This document shows positions 1-10,725 of a DNA stretch of 49,952 bases, in pieces. Location of the stretch: assembly GCA_034687125.1 (NCBI GenBank), contig JAQGBZ010000426.1:1-49952 (forward strand), given 5' to 3'. Source of the DNA: Neelides folsomi. Taxonomy: Eukaryota > Arthropoda > Collembola > Neelipleona > Neelidae. Each line of letters begins with the position of its first letter. The first letter of the stretch is position 1. A model generated the notes under the pieces. That model was not told where the DNA came from, did no database searches, and saw nothing but the letters and a program-made list of their open reading frames with translations. A program made the position numbers and the translations under genes.

Positions 1-911
1 AATGTTAATTATTTATGTAGTAAGATATACAAGTTATATACTTGCTAATTTAAATAAAATTCGGTCGATAAATAAAAAAGATACAACTGATTTAAAAAAA
101 ACTACTCGACTAATGGGCCACCCTATACGATAAATAAAAAACTACTAATTCATGCATATGTAAATGCAGTATTGTACTATTCATCTCAACATACTCTTGT
201 CGCATTCATTTACATTTATGTAAATGTAGGTTTATGAAGAAAGTTTTCTCATTTGATGTTTAAATTCACTAAATAATGAAATGAGTGACTCTAATGAGTA
301 ATGAGTTAATTGACCATTGAAAGTAAGGAAAAATATATTTTCACCTAACTTTCCTCCTCATACTTTCCCCTTCCATATATCATAAGTATTGACCGGTAGA
401 AATAGACATTTGAGCTCTTTTATATTTAATCAGAAGGGCAAATGATGGAGAAATAAAGAGGAACTATCGATTGTCAATTCCATCCTTTTATTCATTTTCA
501 ATTGGATGGGTGATTGACCTCATTTCTTCATTATGACGTGGTTACGTGAAACCTCCAATAGATATATGCATTTAGGTAGGAATTTATAGGTGGGAAAGAA
601 GGACCCACGTTACACAGCATGTCAAAAGAAGCTTGAATTATTTAGCTTAGACTAATAGCAATGTATCTCTCATATGTACATACCTAGCTTTTTCAACGTT
701 AAGTAAATCAATAAATTGTCAAAATTCCGAGACAGTCCAATGGATTCTCATTGACTTGTTCTATGTATGTGCTAATATTAAACCTCAATTCAGCTGATCT
801 TTTCTTCAATATCTTTTCATTTGTTTTAGAGCAAGTTGAACTAAATTAGGTGAAAAATGTGTATTATATGAAGTGAAAGATTATGGATTATATGAGGAAT
901 GGTGTAATAAC
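1..911. other. AT-rich sequence, probably first intron of the PTPDC1-like gene
   Basis: No exon can be supported here. The next piece expected of the PTPDC1 family (a stretch like 'AMARPS' followed by the phosphatase core) was looked for on the minus strand and not found, so the rest of that gene should lie left of the window. Short open frames are few and AT-rich. Confidence 0.5.
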
Positions 912-1096
912 CAGGCAGAGTTGAGTCCGATGATTGGATTGTTGTCGGCGACATTGGCGGTCTCGTACTTGCATTTCTTTCCGCCGCAGAAAAGCGAACA
1001 CTGGAAGTTTGAAGGAGCAAACCGGCGAAAATTTTCTGATATTTTATTGTAAGTTGGAGCTACGGTGGCGGCGTCGACCACCGTTCCTTCCTCCAT
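912..1096 (-). CDS. PTPDC1: PTPDC1-like protein phosphatase, first coding exon (gene runs off the left edge)
   Basis: The exon starts at ATG 1096 and ends at a GTTATT donor after base 912, giving 61 residues plus two bases. It carries the N-terminal signature that precedes the dual-specificity phosphatase domain in PTPDC1: a 'YNKISENFRR' stretch, then 'FQCSLFCGGKKCKYE', then 'IIGLNSAW', matching vertebrate 'QCSMACGGRACKYE' and 'IKGVYSSW'. The catalytic HCxxGxxR exon is not present, so activity cannot be judged from this window. PTPDC1 family members are cytoplasmic or centrosome-associated phosphatases linked to cilia in vertebrates; that role is known for the family, not seen here. The reading is moderately sure because the cysteine-rich motif is distinctive although only one exon is visible. 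Confidence 0.72.
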
Positions 1097-1980
1097 TCAA
1101 CCCCAACAACGACTGAACCACAAGTGGATTAAAAGCAATCGATAAAAATTCCATCCTTCCTGCCTCATCACAGCCAATTAAAATAAAATAATCAATGGAT
1201 TCCTTATATCCTGATTCTAAGCATTTCCCTTATCCTATGATAAGGAAAATACTTAGAACGAGCGGAGCAATGTTTAAGCAATTTTTTAAGAAAAATGTCG
1301 AATATTAATAACGAGAAAAACATAGTGGAAAAGTTTATTCAAGTTTTTATGAGAGGTGACAATACCAAAAATAATAAAAAAATAACCACTCGGATGATTT
1401 TATTTTATAGAATACATCAAATTTTTATGCATTTGGGTCAAATTGAGGGGATGGGTAAGTTCGGATTCAATGGGAATCCCATTTAAAATGTACACATTTG
1501 AAATTGTTGAATTAAACTCAATTTCTCTATTTGATCTTTGAACATTTAAAAGGCAAACTTATTATTTATGTTTATTATATTTATACAAAGTTTAGTATAA
1601 TGACTTAATTACTTAAATTCCTACTTGGCGCTTACATTTAACTGGATTGTGGGAAAGTGATTGACATGGATGATTATTCATTGTCTTTGAGCCTTCATAA
1701 GCATTTGGCTGATTGTACGTTTCTTTTCAATTCGTTCTCCATTCAATTCTGGTAAAATGATTGTACATATGAATGTATTAAAGGTAATAACTACAAAGGA
1801 ATTTTATCTCTAAAATGATAAATTCAGAATCTCTAAAAAGATTCACATCTAAATAATACAAGAGACATGTCTTTGTATATGGACATATTTTACCGGTGAT
1901 CCTTAAACAGAAAAAGAGGCAGGCAAAATGTGTTGTACTTTCCCTTGAGCTTTACATTTACACAATAGATCATTTGAATG
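1097..1980. other. intergenic: 5' side of PTPDC1-like gene and 3' end of ZNF367-like gene
   Basis: Both neighbours are on the minus strand, so this stretch holds the promoter side of the PTPDC1-like gene and the 3' UTR of the ZNF367-like gene. It is AT-rich and I see no further coding exon. Confidence 0.5.
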
Positions 1981-3530
1981 TCAGTCGTAGTACTGCTGAG
2001 GAGATAAGTTAAGTGGTTTATCATAGTAGGGATCAACGAAGGAATCCCTGTAAGCGTAGTTTTCCTCAAAGAACAAATCCTGGTTGATGGTTTCTGTTGG
2101 GCGGGCCATGACAAGGACGGACGGACGAGATGGAGTGGCCAAGCATTGGGTCGTTTCTTGTTCCATGGCGGCCGCCAACCAGCGGCGCTTCAACTTCTCA
2201 GGCTTCGGAAATCGAGGGCTCTCCATTGAAATGCAATTGTCTTCCTGGCGAACCCCCATGGGGATCACTGTAGATACAAAATTCCTCCGTTCGACAACGA
2301 CATCGTTTTCTTGTTCAACATCGCTCCCGCGCTTCTTCCCTGCCTTCAAAGCTTTTGAGGCTAATTCTCGTTCCGTCTTGTACCTGAAATTTAAAAAATT
2401 CAATTGTTAAAATTTTAACAATTGAATTAACTTAAAATACAGGTAGAGTCGTAGACTAATGAAATAGTCATGAATGGAAAAATATTTAATTCAAAATCAA
2501 ATATTGTTAATCGTAATTGTTTATACCTTTCGAGCCATTGTTGGATTAATTCTCCTTGGACCGTGTCTTTGTTAAGAACTGGACGAACAAAGATTTCCGG
2601 ACTTCGTTTGAGAATTGCCGTGGGATGGGAAGGGCAATGTCGATTAGCATGAGTGAACCGAACCAAACAACTAAGGATCGAATAACATTTTTTTTAAAAT
2701 AAACTCTTCGTTATTTCAATGGCCATGACTTACTCTGGATGTGAGCACAGGAACGGTTTTTCCCCGGCGTGGAGTCGTTGATGAGTTTTGAGTTGCCCGC
2801 TCTGTGTGAATCCTCGTCCGCAGTCGGGGAAGTCGCAGATGTAGGGCTTTTCCCCAGTGTGGGTTCGGAGATGGGCCTGTAATGATTTTTCTCTTGGGAA
2901 CACTCGGGCACAGAATTGGCATTTGATGGACGAGGGCGAGGCTGAGCCTTGGAGCATCAAACTCATGACGACGTCGGACCGAGGCCGTCCTCGTTTCTTC
3001 TCCCCTTCGCCCTCTCCGTTCCGATCCTCCCATTCCTCCCGCTCAGTGGTCGAATCAGCCACCGAAACCCGCATTCTGAAAAAGGAAATGAAGTTCATTC
3101 AACTTCTCATTCTCCACCTGTCAAATTGGGAAATGGGAAAGGAAATACGATCACTTTTTCCCAACTAACCACATTGAGAGTGAAATAAATAAAAGTGAGG
3201 TGTAAAGCTGATTAGAAGCTTATCAAAACACATTCAAAAGTCTAATTGTAAGATACAATTATATATCTATCTTTTATAAGTTTTTATAAGGTACATTTAC
3301 TACCTATACAATATCCTTTATTCAATTCCTTTGTTTTCTAAGAGAACCATATAAAGACTAACAATAACAGAATATATAAGGTACGGTATAATAAACATAC
3401 TAATTTAATAATGAATTTACCTCTCATCAATTGAAAGGATTGTATATTAGCACAATATGCCTTACGTGTTTTCAAGAGTTTCCTCGTAGTCGTCCAGACC
3501 CGCCGAAATGGTGGAATTTTCTAGTAGCAT
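1981..3530 (-). CDS. ZNF367: ZNF367-like C2H2 zinc-finger transcription factor
   Basis: Four exons join in frame: 3530-3466, 3075-2734, 2670-2527, 2383-1981, giving about 317 residues (human ZNF367 has about 350). Two clean C2H2 fingers begin near residue 74 ('CQFCARVFPREKSLQAH', then 'CDFPDCGRGFTQSGQLKTH'), joined by TGEKPY-type linkers. A third, atypical unit ('CSHPDCLVRFTHANRHC') spans the 2734/2670 junction, exactly as in ZNF367. A basic 'KKRGRPRS' AT-hook-like patch lies just before the fingers and the family's 'QWLERRYK' helix follows them. The protein should bind DNA in the nucleus. The third exon's acceptor follows 'TTTCCTTTTTCAG', so the first short acidic exon (MLLENSTISAG...) was added because its donor phase fits exactly. 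The start could lie further upstream, since the frame stays open before ATG 3530. Confidence 0.9.
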
Positions 3531-4896
3531 TTTGTCCAAGTCGTGGGATTTTGTTTCCACCCCAATTAAAATCCCGTTGAGAGATAGGAGTTGTGCCTTT
3601 TAACACCAATTGGCTCTCGAAGGTCTCGGTTGGGTCAAATAAGTTTTTTTATTAGTCTAGACGCCGAGACTAAAAGGAAAAGAAATTCATTGAGAATATG
3701 AGAATCACACTTGCAAACATTTTTAAATCGTCTCAGACAATCCTTATCTCTTAAGTTGAAACAAATTAATCAATACATAATACATCCATGCCTAACTCAA
3801 TAAAAATATATGACTTCCACCCTGCATTTATAAACCTTACAACCAAAAATGAGATTTTTGAACTCAAGACCTTGTAATTAACTAAATGATCGTTTGTGTA
3901 TGTAAAAGACCAACAATGTTTAAAATGCCCTTAATGTGATATAAAATAGTTTTTAATTTTAGATTAATGATCTCTATATATAATATAGCGAATTAATATA
4001 ATGCGATTAGGTTATATTTTATGCAATGAATTATTCAACGTTCGCATTTAAATCCGTACGATTTGCACTGATGAGTAAAAGATTTAAATGCTTACCTTTT
4101 AAAGTAATTATGTTGAATTGATTGATTGATTGATCCCTTGATTGATTTTTGCAATTCCAACAAATTGGAAACACTTTTACTCAAGTGTGTATAACTTAAT
4201 TTGAAGATTCATTTGTTCTATAAATGTATTGTTATTGCCAATTGCCTTATCATTTCCCTTCATGTAGAAAGTGAAATGAAGAAAGATTTACAGATTCGAT
4301 CGAAATGATTAGGTGTATTTGAATAACTAAGTTAATTAAAATTTCCCAAATACTTTTAAACCGCCAATAATAATAATATGGAAGTGTTTGGATTGTGATT
4401 GTAACTCGCCTCAAAGGCTGAGCAAGTGAGAGAGGAAGTGAACGACAGTTGGTGTACAAAGAGTACAAAGAGTGTAGAGCGGGATGGTTGTGTGGATCCC
4501 ATGCTTTCAGTCTTTTCCCTCCAAATTGATGTGGGCAGGTGGGAAGTCACCTTCCCCCTTGAACATCTCTCCATGGAGCCATGAAATTGGTGAATTGGAA
4601 TGGTGCATTATTCCAATACACCATGGTGTGGATGAGTGGGAGGCCGGGAAGGTCTTTGGTACAACGGGACGCCCCCTCTCGGCCATCTTCCCATCCTGGG
4701 CCATGCAGTTCTCCTCTCCTCTGAGGCCATTTCCTCACAACCAACTCGACCAAGGAAGGAGCTGAAGGAGCCGACCAACGCCGCCACAAAGACATTTACC
4801 AAACCCGCCACTTGCGCCCGTCGGGACCCGGGAAAAGGTAGGAGCCCGGAGGTCAAACCCCCGCTCACCTCTCCCCCAACAGGACCCGTTTTTGAG
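3531..4896. promoter_or_regulatory. divergent intergenic region between ZNF367-like and SERBP1-like genes
   Basis: The two genes point away from each other, so this roughly 1.4-kb stretch must hold both promoters and their leaders. From about 4640 to 4836 the plus strand becomes GC-richer and ends at a good donor (AAAAG|GTAGGA at 4836/4837). An acceptor at 4881 (CCCCCAACAG) stands just before the SERBP1-like ATG, so a short 36-45 base leader intron is possible. No coding gene is supported in the rest. Confidence 0.45.
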
Positions 4897-6758
4897 ATGG
4901 AGAACGCGTACGGAGTCGGGATCACGAACCGCTACCAGTGCTTCCTCGACAATGATGAGGATCCCTCCGAGAGCATCAAGGCCCCCGAACAGGCCATTGA
5001 CAAAGACGCGGCCAAGAAGCACCAGGTGAAGCCCAAGGCGGCCGAAAAGGAGAATCGGAGCGGGAAGGAGGCGGAAGCTCCGCAGATGCAAAGTGAGGGT
5101 TTTTTCGGTCCATCTATGGTTCATTTACATTAGCCAGTGTTTTTCCTCATTTGCTCTCATTTCCTATCTTACGAATGTTAAATCCAAGCCTTGTTGTTAT
5201 TTTCAATATTCAGCCCACTCAGCATTTTATAATCCATGACCGATAAAGTGTGCTGAATATGAATATTTGATAAACAGGGAACCCGAGGTCAGCGGGAACT
5301 CCACCTGATAACCGGAAAGGGATAAGAGACTCAAACAAGGGACAAGAGGCTAACAAGAAGGACAACAAAGGAACCGGTAAGTAGATTCCAATGCTTTGTT
5401 TTTGTTCCAACAAAGGACCTTTTTAAATTTCTTTTTAATTGGACAATTTAGTTGAAAAGCCCGGGGAAGGTGGGAACTATCAACGTAAGAGTGGAAGGAA
5501 TTCGGATCCACCCAAAACTGATCGGTCGGTCAAGTTTTCCGACGACGAGCGCGAGGAACGGAACAATCGAAGGAACCGGGACGACGCCATTTGGGATCCT
5601 CAACACGGAGAAAGCGGTCGTAGGGGTCGCGGGGGGAGTTTTCCCCGAGGTGGGCGAACCGGAGCTCCCCGCCCGCCGCGGTCATTTGACGGTGCGAGTC
5701 GCGGTGGACCGGCCCGAAAACGGGAATTTGATCGTCAGTCCGGAAGCGACAAGAGCGGAGTCAAGGCTGTGGACAAGCGTGAAGGGGGCGGGTCGCGGAA
5801 CTGGGGAAATTACAAAGACGACATCGAAGGAGTCGAAGGCGAGAGATCCTCAGGCCCAGACGACACCATCGAAGATCGCCCCGAACCCATCGAAGAAGAT
5901 AAAAAGGAAGAGGAGAAGGCTCCCCAACCAGTTCCTCCCGAAGAAAAAACCATGACTCTCACCGAATGGAAAGCCGTGATGGTAATAAATAATTAAATTA
6001 TAACATTATTATAATGTTAAACCCATTAAAAATAGTAAATAAAAATAGTAAACATTTTCAACCCTCGTTCCTTGCAGCAAAGCAGACAGAAACCCGTGTT
6101 CAATATCCGGAAGGCTGGGGAAGGGGAAGACAACACGAAATGGGAAAACATGACTAGGAAAACAAAGGAAACAGACAAAAAAGCTGCTGGAGAAGCCCTG
6201 GAACCGCAACCACAAGTAGAGGAAGATGAAGAACAACTCGTGAGTTTCACCTCATTCGTTTTTAATTAGGAATTAGGTTTTATTGGGAAATTTCAAGTTT
6301 GGTTGCTCCGTAGGAGTTTGACTATCCTCAGCGAGCTGGAAGGCAAAAGATGGTTCTCGACATTGACTTCCGATTCTCCGACTCTCGTCGTGGAGGGGGT
6401 CGATTCGGTGGCGGAGGTCGAGGCGGACGTGGAGATCGTCGTGGGCAGCGGGAAGGCGGCCCACGTGAGCGTTCCGAGCGGGGAGATCGGGGCGAGGGAC
6501 GTGGAGGTCAATCGGGCGACCGGACGGACCGGCCCTTCGACCGTCCAGAACGCTTTGACCGAGGGGGTGGCGAGCGAGGTGGAGATCGCGGGTTCAGAAA
6601 CATGAGAACTCCCCGAGGAGGAGGAATGTCTCGTGAGGTGAGTTCCCAATTGTTTCAATTGCTCCTTCGAATATTCTCCAACTTTTATTTATTTGCGGCA
6701 GAACCGACAGGCGGCTCCGAAGGTTGACGACGTCAACGACTTCCCTTCTCTCAACTGA
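4897..6758 (+). CDS. SERBP1: SERBP1/HABP4 (Vig)-family RNA-binding protein
   Basis: Six exons join in frame: 4897-5092, 5278-5376, 5452-5981, 6078-6239, 6314-6637, 6702-6758; the product is about 455 residues. The N-terminal 'GVGITNRYQCFLDNDED' is the Stm1/SERBP1 N-terminal motif. The middle is basic and glycine-rich ('RRGRGGSFPRGGRTG'). The HABP4_PAI-RBP1 domain follows with 'MTLTEWKAVMQSRQKPVFNIR', then 'DYPQRAGRQKMVLDIDFRF', a strong RGG box (about residues 345-400) and a conserved tail ending 'VDDVNDFPSLN'. Family members bind mRNA and dormant 80S ribosomes in the cytoplasm. All introns are short and the phases close exactly. The start was chosen because the motif begins at once after it; the upstream extension in the same frame is proline-rich and has no family match. 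Confidence 0.94.
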
Positions 6759-7141
6759 TTGTGAGAATCCGCGGATGGACGGGGCGGCGGAGAATTTTAA
6801 ATTTCTTCAAATTGGTCTACCGGGAGGATGTCTGCTCTTCTCCACCCTGATTACTCAATTTAAAAATCCGAAGGGCCCTCATTAGCACCTCCCGTATATA
6901 TGAGAACCAGACATATATACACACACATCACAGATAATTAAATATAAATTGTTATGTCCCTTTCAGAGGTTCATAAAATGTGGTCAATCCCTGAATTCAC
7001 AAGTTCCTCTCATAGAGGAAACAAAAGTGTCTATTTTCCTCTCGTCGTCAGTCCCCGAACGAGAACTCGCTGTTGGTTATATAACTAGGAGTAAATTTTC
7101 ATCTTAGTTTAAAATATTTTTAACCCCGGAACCAAAAGATA

Positions 7142-7147
7142 AATAAA
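7142..7147 (+). terminator. polyadenylation signal AATAAA of the SERBP1-like gene
   Basis: The hexamer lies 384 bases after the stop codon. A T-rich then GT-repeat stretch starts about 25 bases downstream, the expected layout for cleavage factor binding. Confidence 0.5.
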
Positions 7148-7482
7148 TGTGGGGAGCTTCCGGATGATCTTTTTTTGTGTGTGTGTCTCTTTAATGAGTG
7201 TGGGGTTTACAGTTTTTAAAAAAGCCTTTATGAAATATTAAATTCCCTTCAGTTTACCTTTACTTTAAAAATTTTAACAGACTTGTGGAACGTTTTACTT
7301 AAAGTTGTTAAACTCTTGCATACATAGATATGATAATTTCCCTATGTTGATTTTAAATTACCTTAGATGATTAACATAATAACTACTTTACGCAGTCCCT
7401 CCCTCTGCCCAAGACCTCAATGAGAAAATTGAAGATTTGGAAATAAAACTCTTAGCTGTGTTCTATCTAGAACAATAAAACA

Positions 7483-7488
7483 TTTATT
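7483..7488 (-). terminator. polyadenylation signal AATAAA of SPTLC1 (minus strand)
   Basis: The plus-strand TTTATT reads AATAAA on the gene's strand and lies about 26 bases past its TAG/TAA stop region at 7514. Confidence 0.4.
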
Positions 7489-7513
7489 TGCATCAATTTA
7501 TGTGAAAGAGAGT

Positions 7514-9668
7514 TTAGAGAGAGTCCAGGGCCTTTTCGAGACCGTCAATTACTTTGTCCATTTCTTGCTTGGTCAAGAGTCGGGAAATGGCGATTCGGAT
7601 GGACGGTGGAGGGAGGAGAACTTCTTCGTCTTCTAGGTAAACCGGCTGGACCATCGCCACTCGCTCCGAGTCCTTCATCTGGGAACAAATGGGATTTGAG
7701 CTGATTTGCACATTTGGACTTCAATTACCTACATAGACAATGATCTTTTTAAGAGCTTCGATCTCCTCAGCTCGGGTTGAAAATGACTGCCTGAGTGAAA
7801 TGTGTTTGACTGGCGACAACTCGTGACTCTTTGTTTCGAACCCTCGGACGCCCAACAGTTTCCTATTTATTAAAATAAAATATTTTACTTAAATGGAATG
7901 GTTTAATGATCTCTAATGGAAATGGAATTTGACCTGTGGAAATAGCCGCAATTGGATTGAAGTTCCTCGATGAATTGCGGGTTTTCTTGAAGGAGTTTCA
8001 AAGCTTGGCTTCCAGCTCCGGCCAAAAGTGGTGGAAGCGATGCCGAGAAGCAATAGCCTTAGAATAAATATATACGGTCATTTGCTCTAAAATCTCTTCC
8101 TATATTTTACCTGTTCCAGAAAGTCTTTGGTGATCGACGACGAATGACGAGCCAACAATAAAACCACCAAAAGCAGCCAAGGAATTTTCAAGGCTTCCAC
8201 TTATAAAATCAATGTCCGTGATCTAGTAAAATAATTATTATTATTTGAAGAAGGTTAAGATCAATGGTATAAATATATAAAATGTTTGGCAATTAGAATA
8301 AATAATTACATAATTTTAATTTGAGTTTCTTGTAATATTGTATAATGAAAATAAAATAATGATAGTATTTACAGGCACAGAAAGATGTTCCGTGATCCCT
8401 CGACCAGTTGCACCAAGAGAGCCAAGTGAAATATCTTCATCAACGTAAAGGCGAATTCGATGTGTTCGACAGAGATTGGAAATTTCATTCAAGGGACACA
8501 TTTGACCTGTCTTGTTGTAAATCCCTTCAACGACACAGAATCTTCCCATGCTCTTCGCCTTCTTTGGATTCTTTAAAGTCAACACATAAAATACAAATAT
8601 AATGATGATGATGATGATTAAATAAAGATGAAATTTTACAATCATTTTCCTATACTTTTTTGTCAATTCGTGCTTGATCATTGAGAAGTCTTTCAAAGTC
8701 TTTGACATCGTTGTGTTTGAAAAACAACACTTTGCTCCTCGAAGCCTGAAGTCCTTTTTGAATGGCAAAATTGACCATTTCGTCCCTAATTGTATAAATA
8801 TAATGAAACTTGGAAAAATGATTCAAGAGAATTAATAGCTTACGCGAAAATGAGATCTCCGGACTTAACATATGATGGAATTGCACTTGCAATTGTTGAG
8901 AATCCATAAGAGTACAAAACGGCTTCTTCGAGACCGTAAAACCGAGCAATATTTTCTTCAAGTTCTATAAGAACATCTGGAAATTGGAGATTCATTTTGA
9001 TTAATTAAAGGCTCAATTTAAAATTAAAAGAAGTTTAATTGTGAAGGATCCGTACCAACAGTTCCGTAAAATCCTCTTGGGCCACAGGAGCCAACTCCGT
9101 ATTTCCGAATACATCGCTCAGCCTCTTTTTCGATTGAGGGGTCGTCGGCGAGGCCAAGATAATTGTGACTCGCAAGATTCAAAAATTCCGTCCCTTCAAC
9201 TTTCATGAACTTCCCAAGGCGACCTTCGTAGGGATCCCACACACCGGCATTTGGATCTGATTCGGAAATTCGGGATTTGTCGATCAAACTCTTCGGTTTC
9301 CACGCTCTGATCACTTCTTCTTCTTCCTTATTTAATCAAATTTAACAATGTGTCAATTTAGTTGTTAATTTTAAAATTGTTAATTTTAGTTTAAAAAATT
9401 AAACCTCTTTGGTCAATTCTCCCTTTTCAACGGGATGGTAACTTTTTCGTCCAATGAGCCATAGCACCCAGATAATCAATCCAACTTCTATTACCAAATG
9501 ATAAAAAGGAGCCTAAAAGCAAATTAAGTTTTATTTAATCTTTCACCAAGATCTGTCAATGTAAGTTATTAAATAAGTAATCACAACTATATCAATAAAA
9601 TTTTTAAATACAATTACCTGAATGATTGATAGATATGCAAAGTTTGAAGCTTCGTAAATAAATTTCAT
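7514..9668 (-). CDS. SPTLC1: serine palmitoyltransferase long chain base subunit 1
   Basis: Ten exons join in frame: 9668-9618, 9512-9405, 9326-9056, 8976-8844, 8785-8656, 8570-8373, 8222-8111, 8057-7934, 7862-7733, 7678-7514. The product is about 473 residues, the same length as human SPTLC1. The enzyme complex joins serine and palmitoyl-CoA in the ER membrane, the first step of sphingolipid synthesis. A membrane helix lies near residues 20-37 ('[17 protein letters not shown]'). Family motifs appear in order: '[15 protein letters not shown]' with the cysteine mutated in human HSAN1, '[12 protein letters not shown]', 'FCVVEGIY', '[12 protein letters not shown]', '[13 protein letters not shown]'. 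The PLP-binding lysine of the partner SPTLC2 is absent at the usual place, as expected of subunit 1. One donor is a choice: ending the ninth exon at GTAGGT (base 7733) keeps frame, whereas the overlapping GTAATT does not. Confidence 0.96.
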
Positions 9669-10725
9669 TCTTGTACCTTTTTAATGTCCTTAGTTAAACA
9701 ATTAATAACAAACTTTTGTCAAAACTTTATAAAAATTCCCTTTAAATGAGTTTTAAAATAAATGGAATGCTGTTCTTAAATCTGTATTATTAGTAAGGGA
9801 TATAAATTAAATAAAATTTAAGGAGTTTATTGCTAAAGTGGCTTATAAAAATAATTAATAGTGTAGGAAGGAGGAAGAAATATTTTGACTGTGTCCTTCG
9901 GTTTCGGTTCTTCCTTTCACACTGAGGACAGCGAACTGTTTGAAAGATGGGGAAGATGAGAAAATCCCATATGATTGTAGGTTAGGTATAGGTATGAAAT
10001 TAAAATATGAAGATAAAGATACTCTATTAAAGTTTAACAAGTACATTCCTATATCTTAATATTAAAATGGGGTTTAAGAAAAATGACCTCACATTCGTCC
10101 TCGTGGGCTTTATAATTCCTTAGGTAAATTCAATTTAATACGCATAGGTACCTTATATCATTTCCGAGTATTGTTAGGAGGAAAAAGAAGGGGAATTCCC
10201 CATTTAATAAGCCCATATTCTGAAAACACCCCTTCTTGGCATATTTGAGATTTTCCTGGTAATTTTCCCAGGACTCGTCCAATTCAATGACATATTTATG
10301 TTTATAATAAAAGATGTTCAATATATGTATTTAATATGAATATTTAATGGGGGTAATGCGGCAATAATAATGGCAATGTTCAATGACTCTAATCCATTTA
10401 ATATATGTATTAGTAAGTCAGTACTTGAGATAAATGTGAATATAATATGAAAAACAGTGAATCCTAACTTCATAATATAATATTGTTTACAATTTGTGTT
10501 CAATAACATGCCTAATATGGAATAAATGTCGTTTATAAAATTAAAATGAAGTTGTTACAGATATTTATTTCCTCCAACTTGGTCGAATAAACATGAATTG
10601 AAGTGAATAAAAGATTCGGGTTCACTTGGTATTTTACACATCCCATTGAGCTTCTAAATCATTGATCGGCGGTGAGAGCCGGATGACGAATTTTGACTTT
10701 TGAAGGTAAAGGTGACCAAAAGTGG
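9669..10725. other. AT-rich intergenic region
   Basis: It holds the 5' side of SPTLC1 and the 3' side of the large minus-strand gene. The longest open frames (about 63 codons near 9855-10046, 10130-10321 and 10318-10509) are AT-rich, lack motifs and are not flanked by good splice sites. Small direct repeats of 'aatatatgtatt' occur near 10320 and 10400. Confidence 0.5.

Larger units (their letters stand above)
6759..7513. other. convergent 3' UTRs of SERBP1-like (+) and SPTLC1 (-) genes
   Basis: No gene is seen here. A plus-strand AATAAA at about 7142-7147 is followed by a GT-rich run near 7171-7187, a typical cleavage and polyadenylation pair for the SERBP1-like mRNA. On the minus strand an AATAAA (plus TTTATT at about 7483-7488) lies only about 26 bases beyond the SPTLC1 stop, implying a very short 3' UTR. 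Confidence 0.5.

Noticed and set aside
881..911. Continuation of the PTPDC1-like first exon to the stop at 881
   Set aside because: The residues after 'GLNSAW' lose all family likeness, and a donor lies exactly at that point, so this is intron.
4636..4896. Upstream in-frame extension of the SERBP1-like protein (about 87 codons)
   Set aside because: The family N-terminal motif starts right after the downstream ATG, and the extension is proline-rich, crosses a likely leader intron and matches nothing.
6303..6605. 100-codon second-frame open frame within the SERBP1-like RGG exon
   Set aside because: GC-rich RGG codons leave other frames open by chance; the true frame carries the conserved domain.
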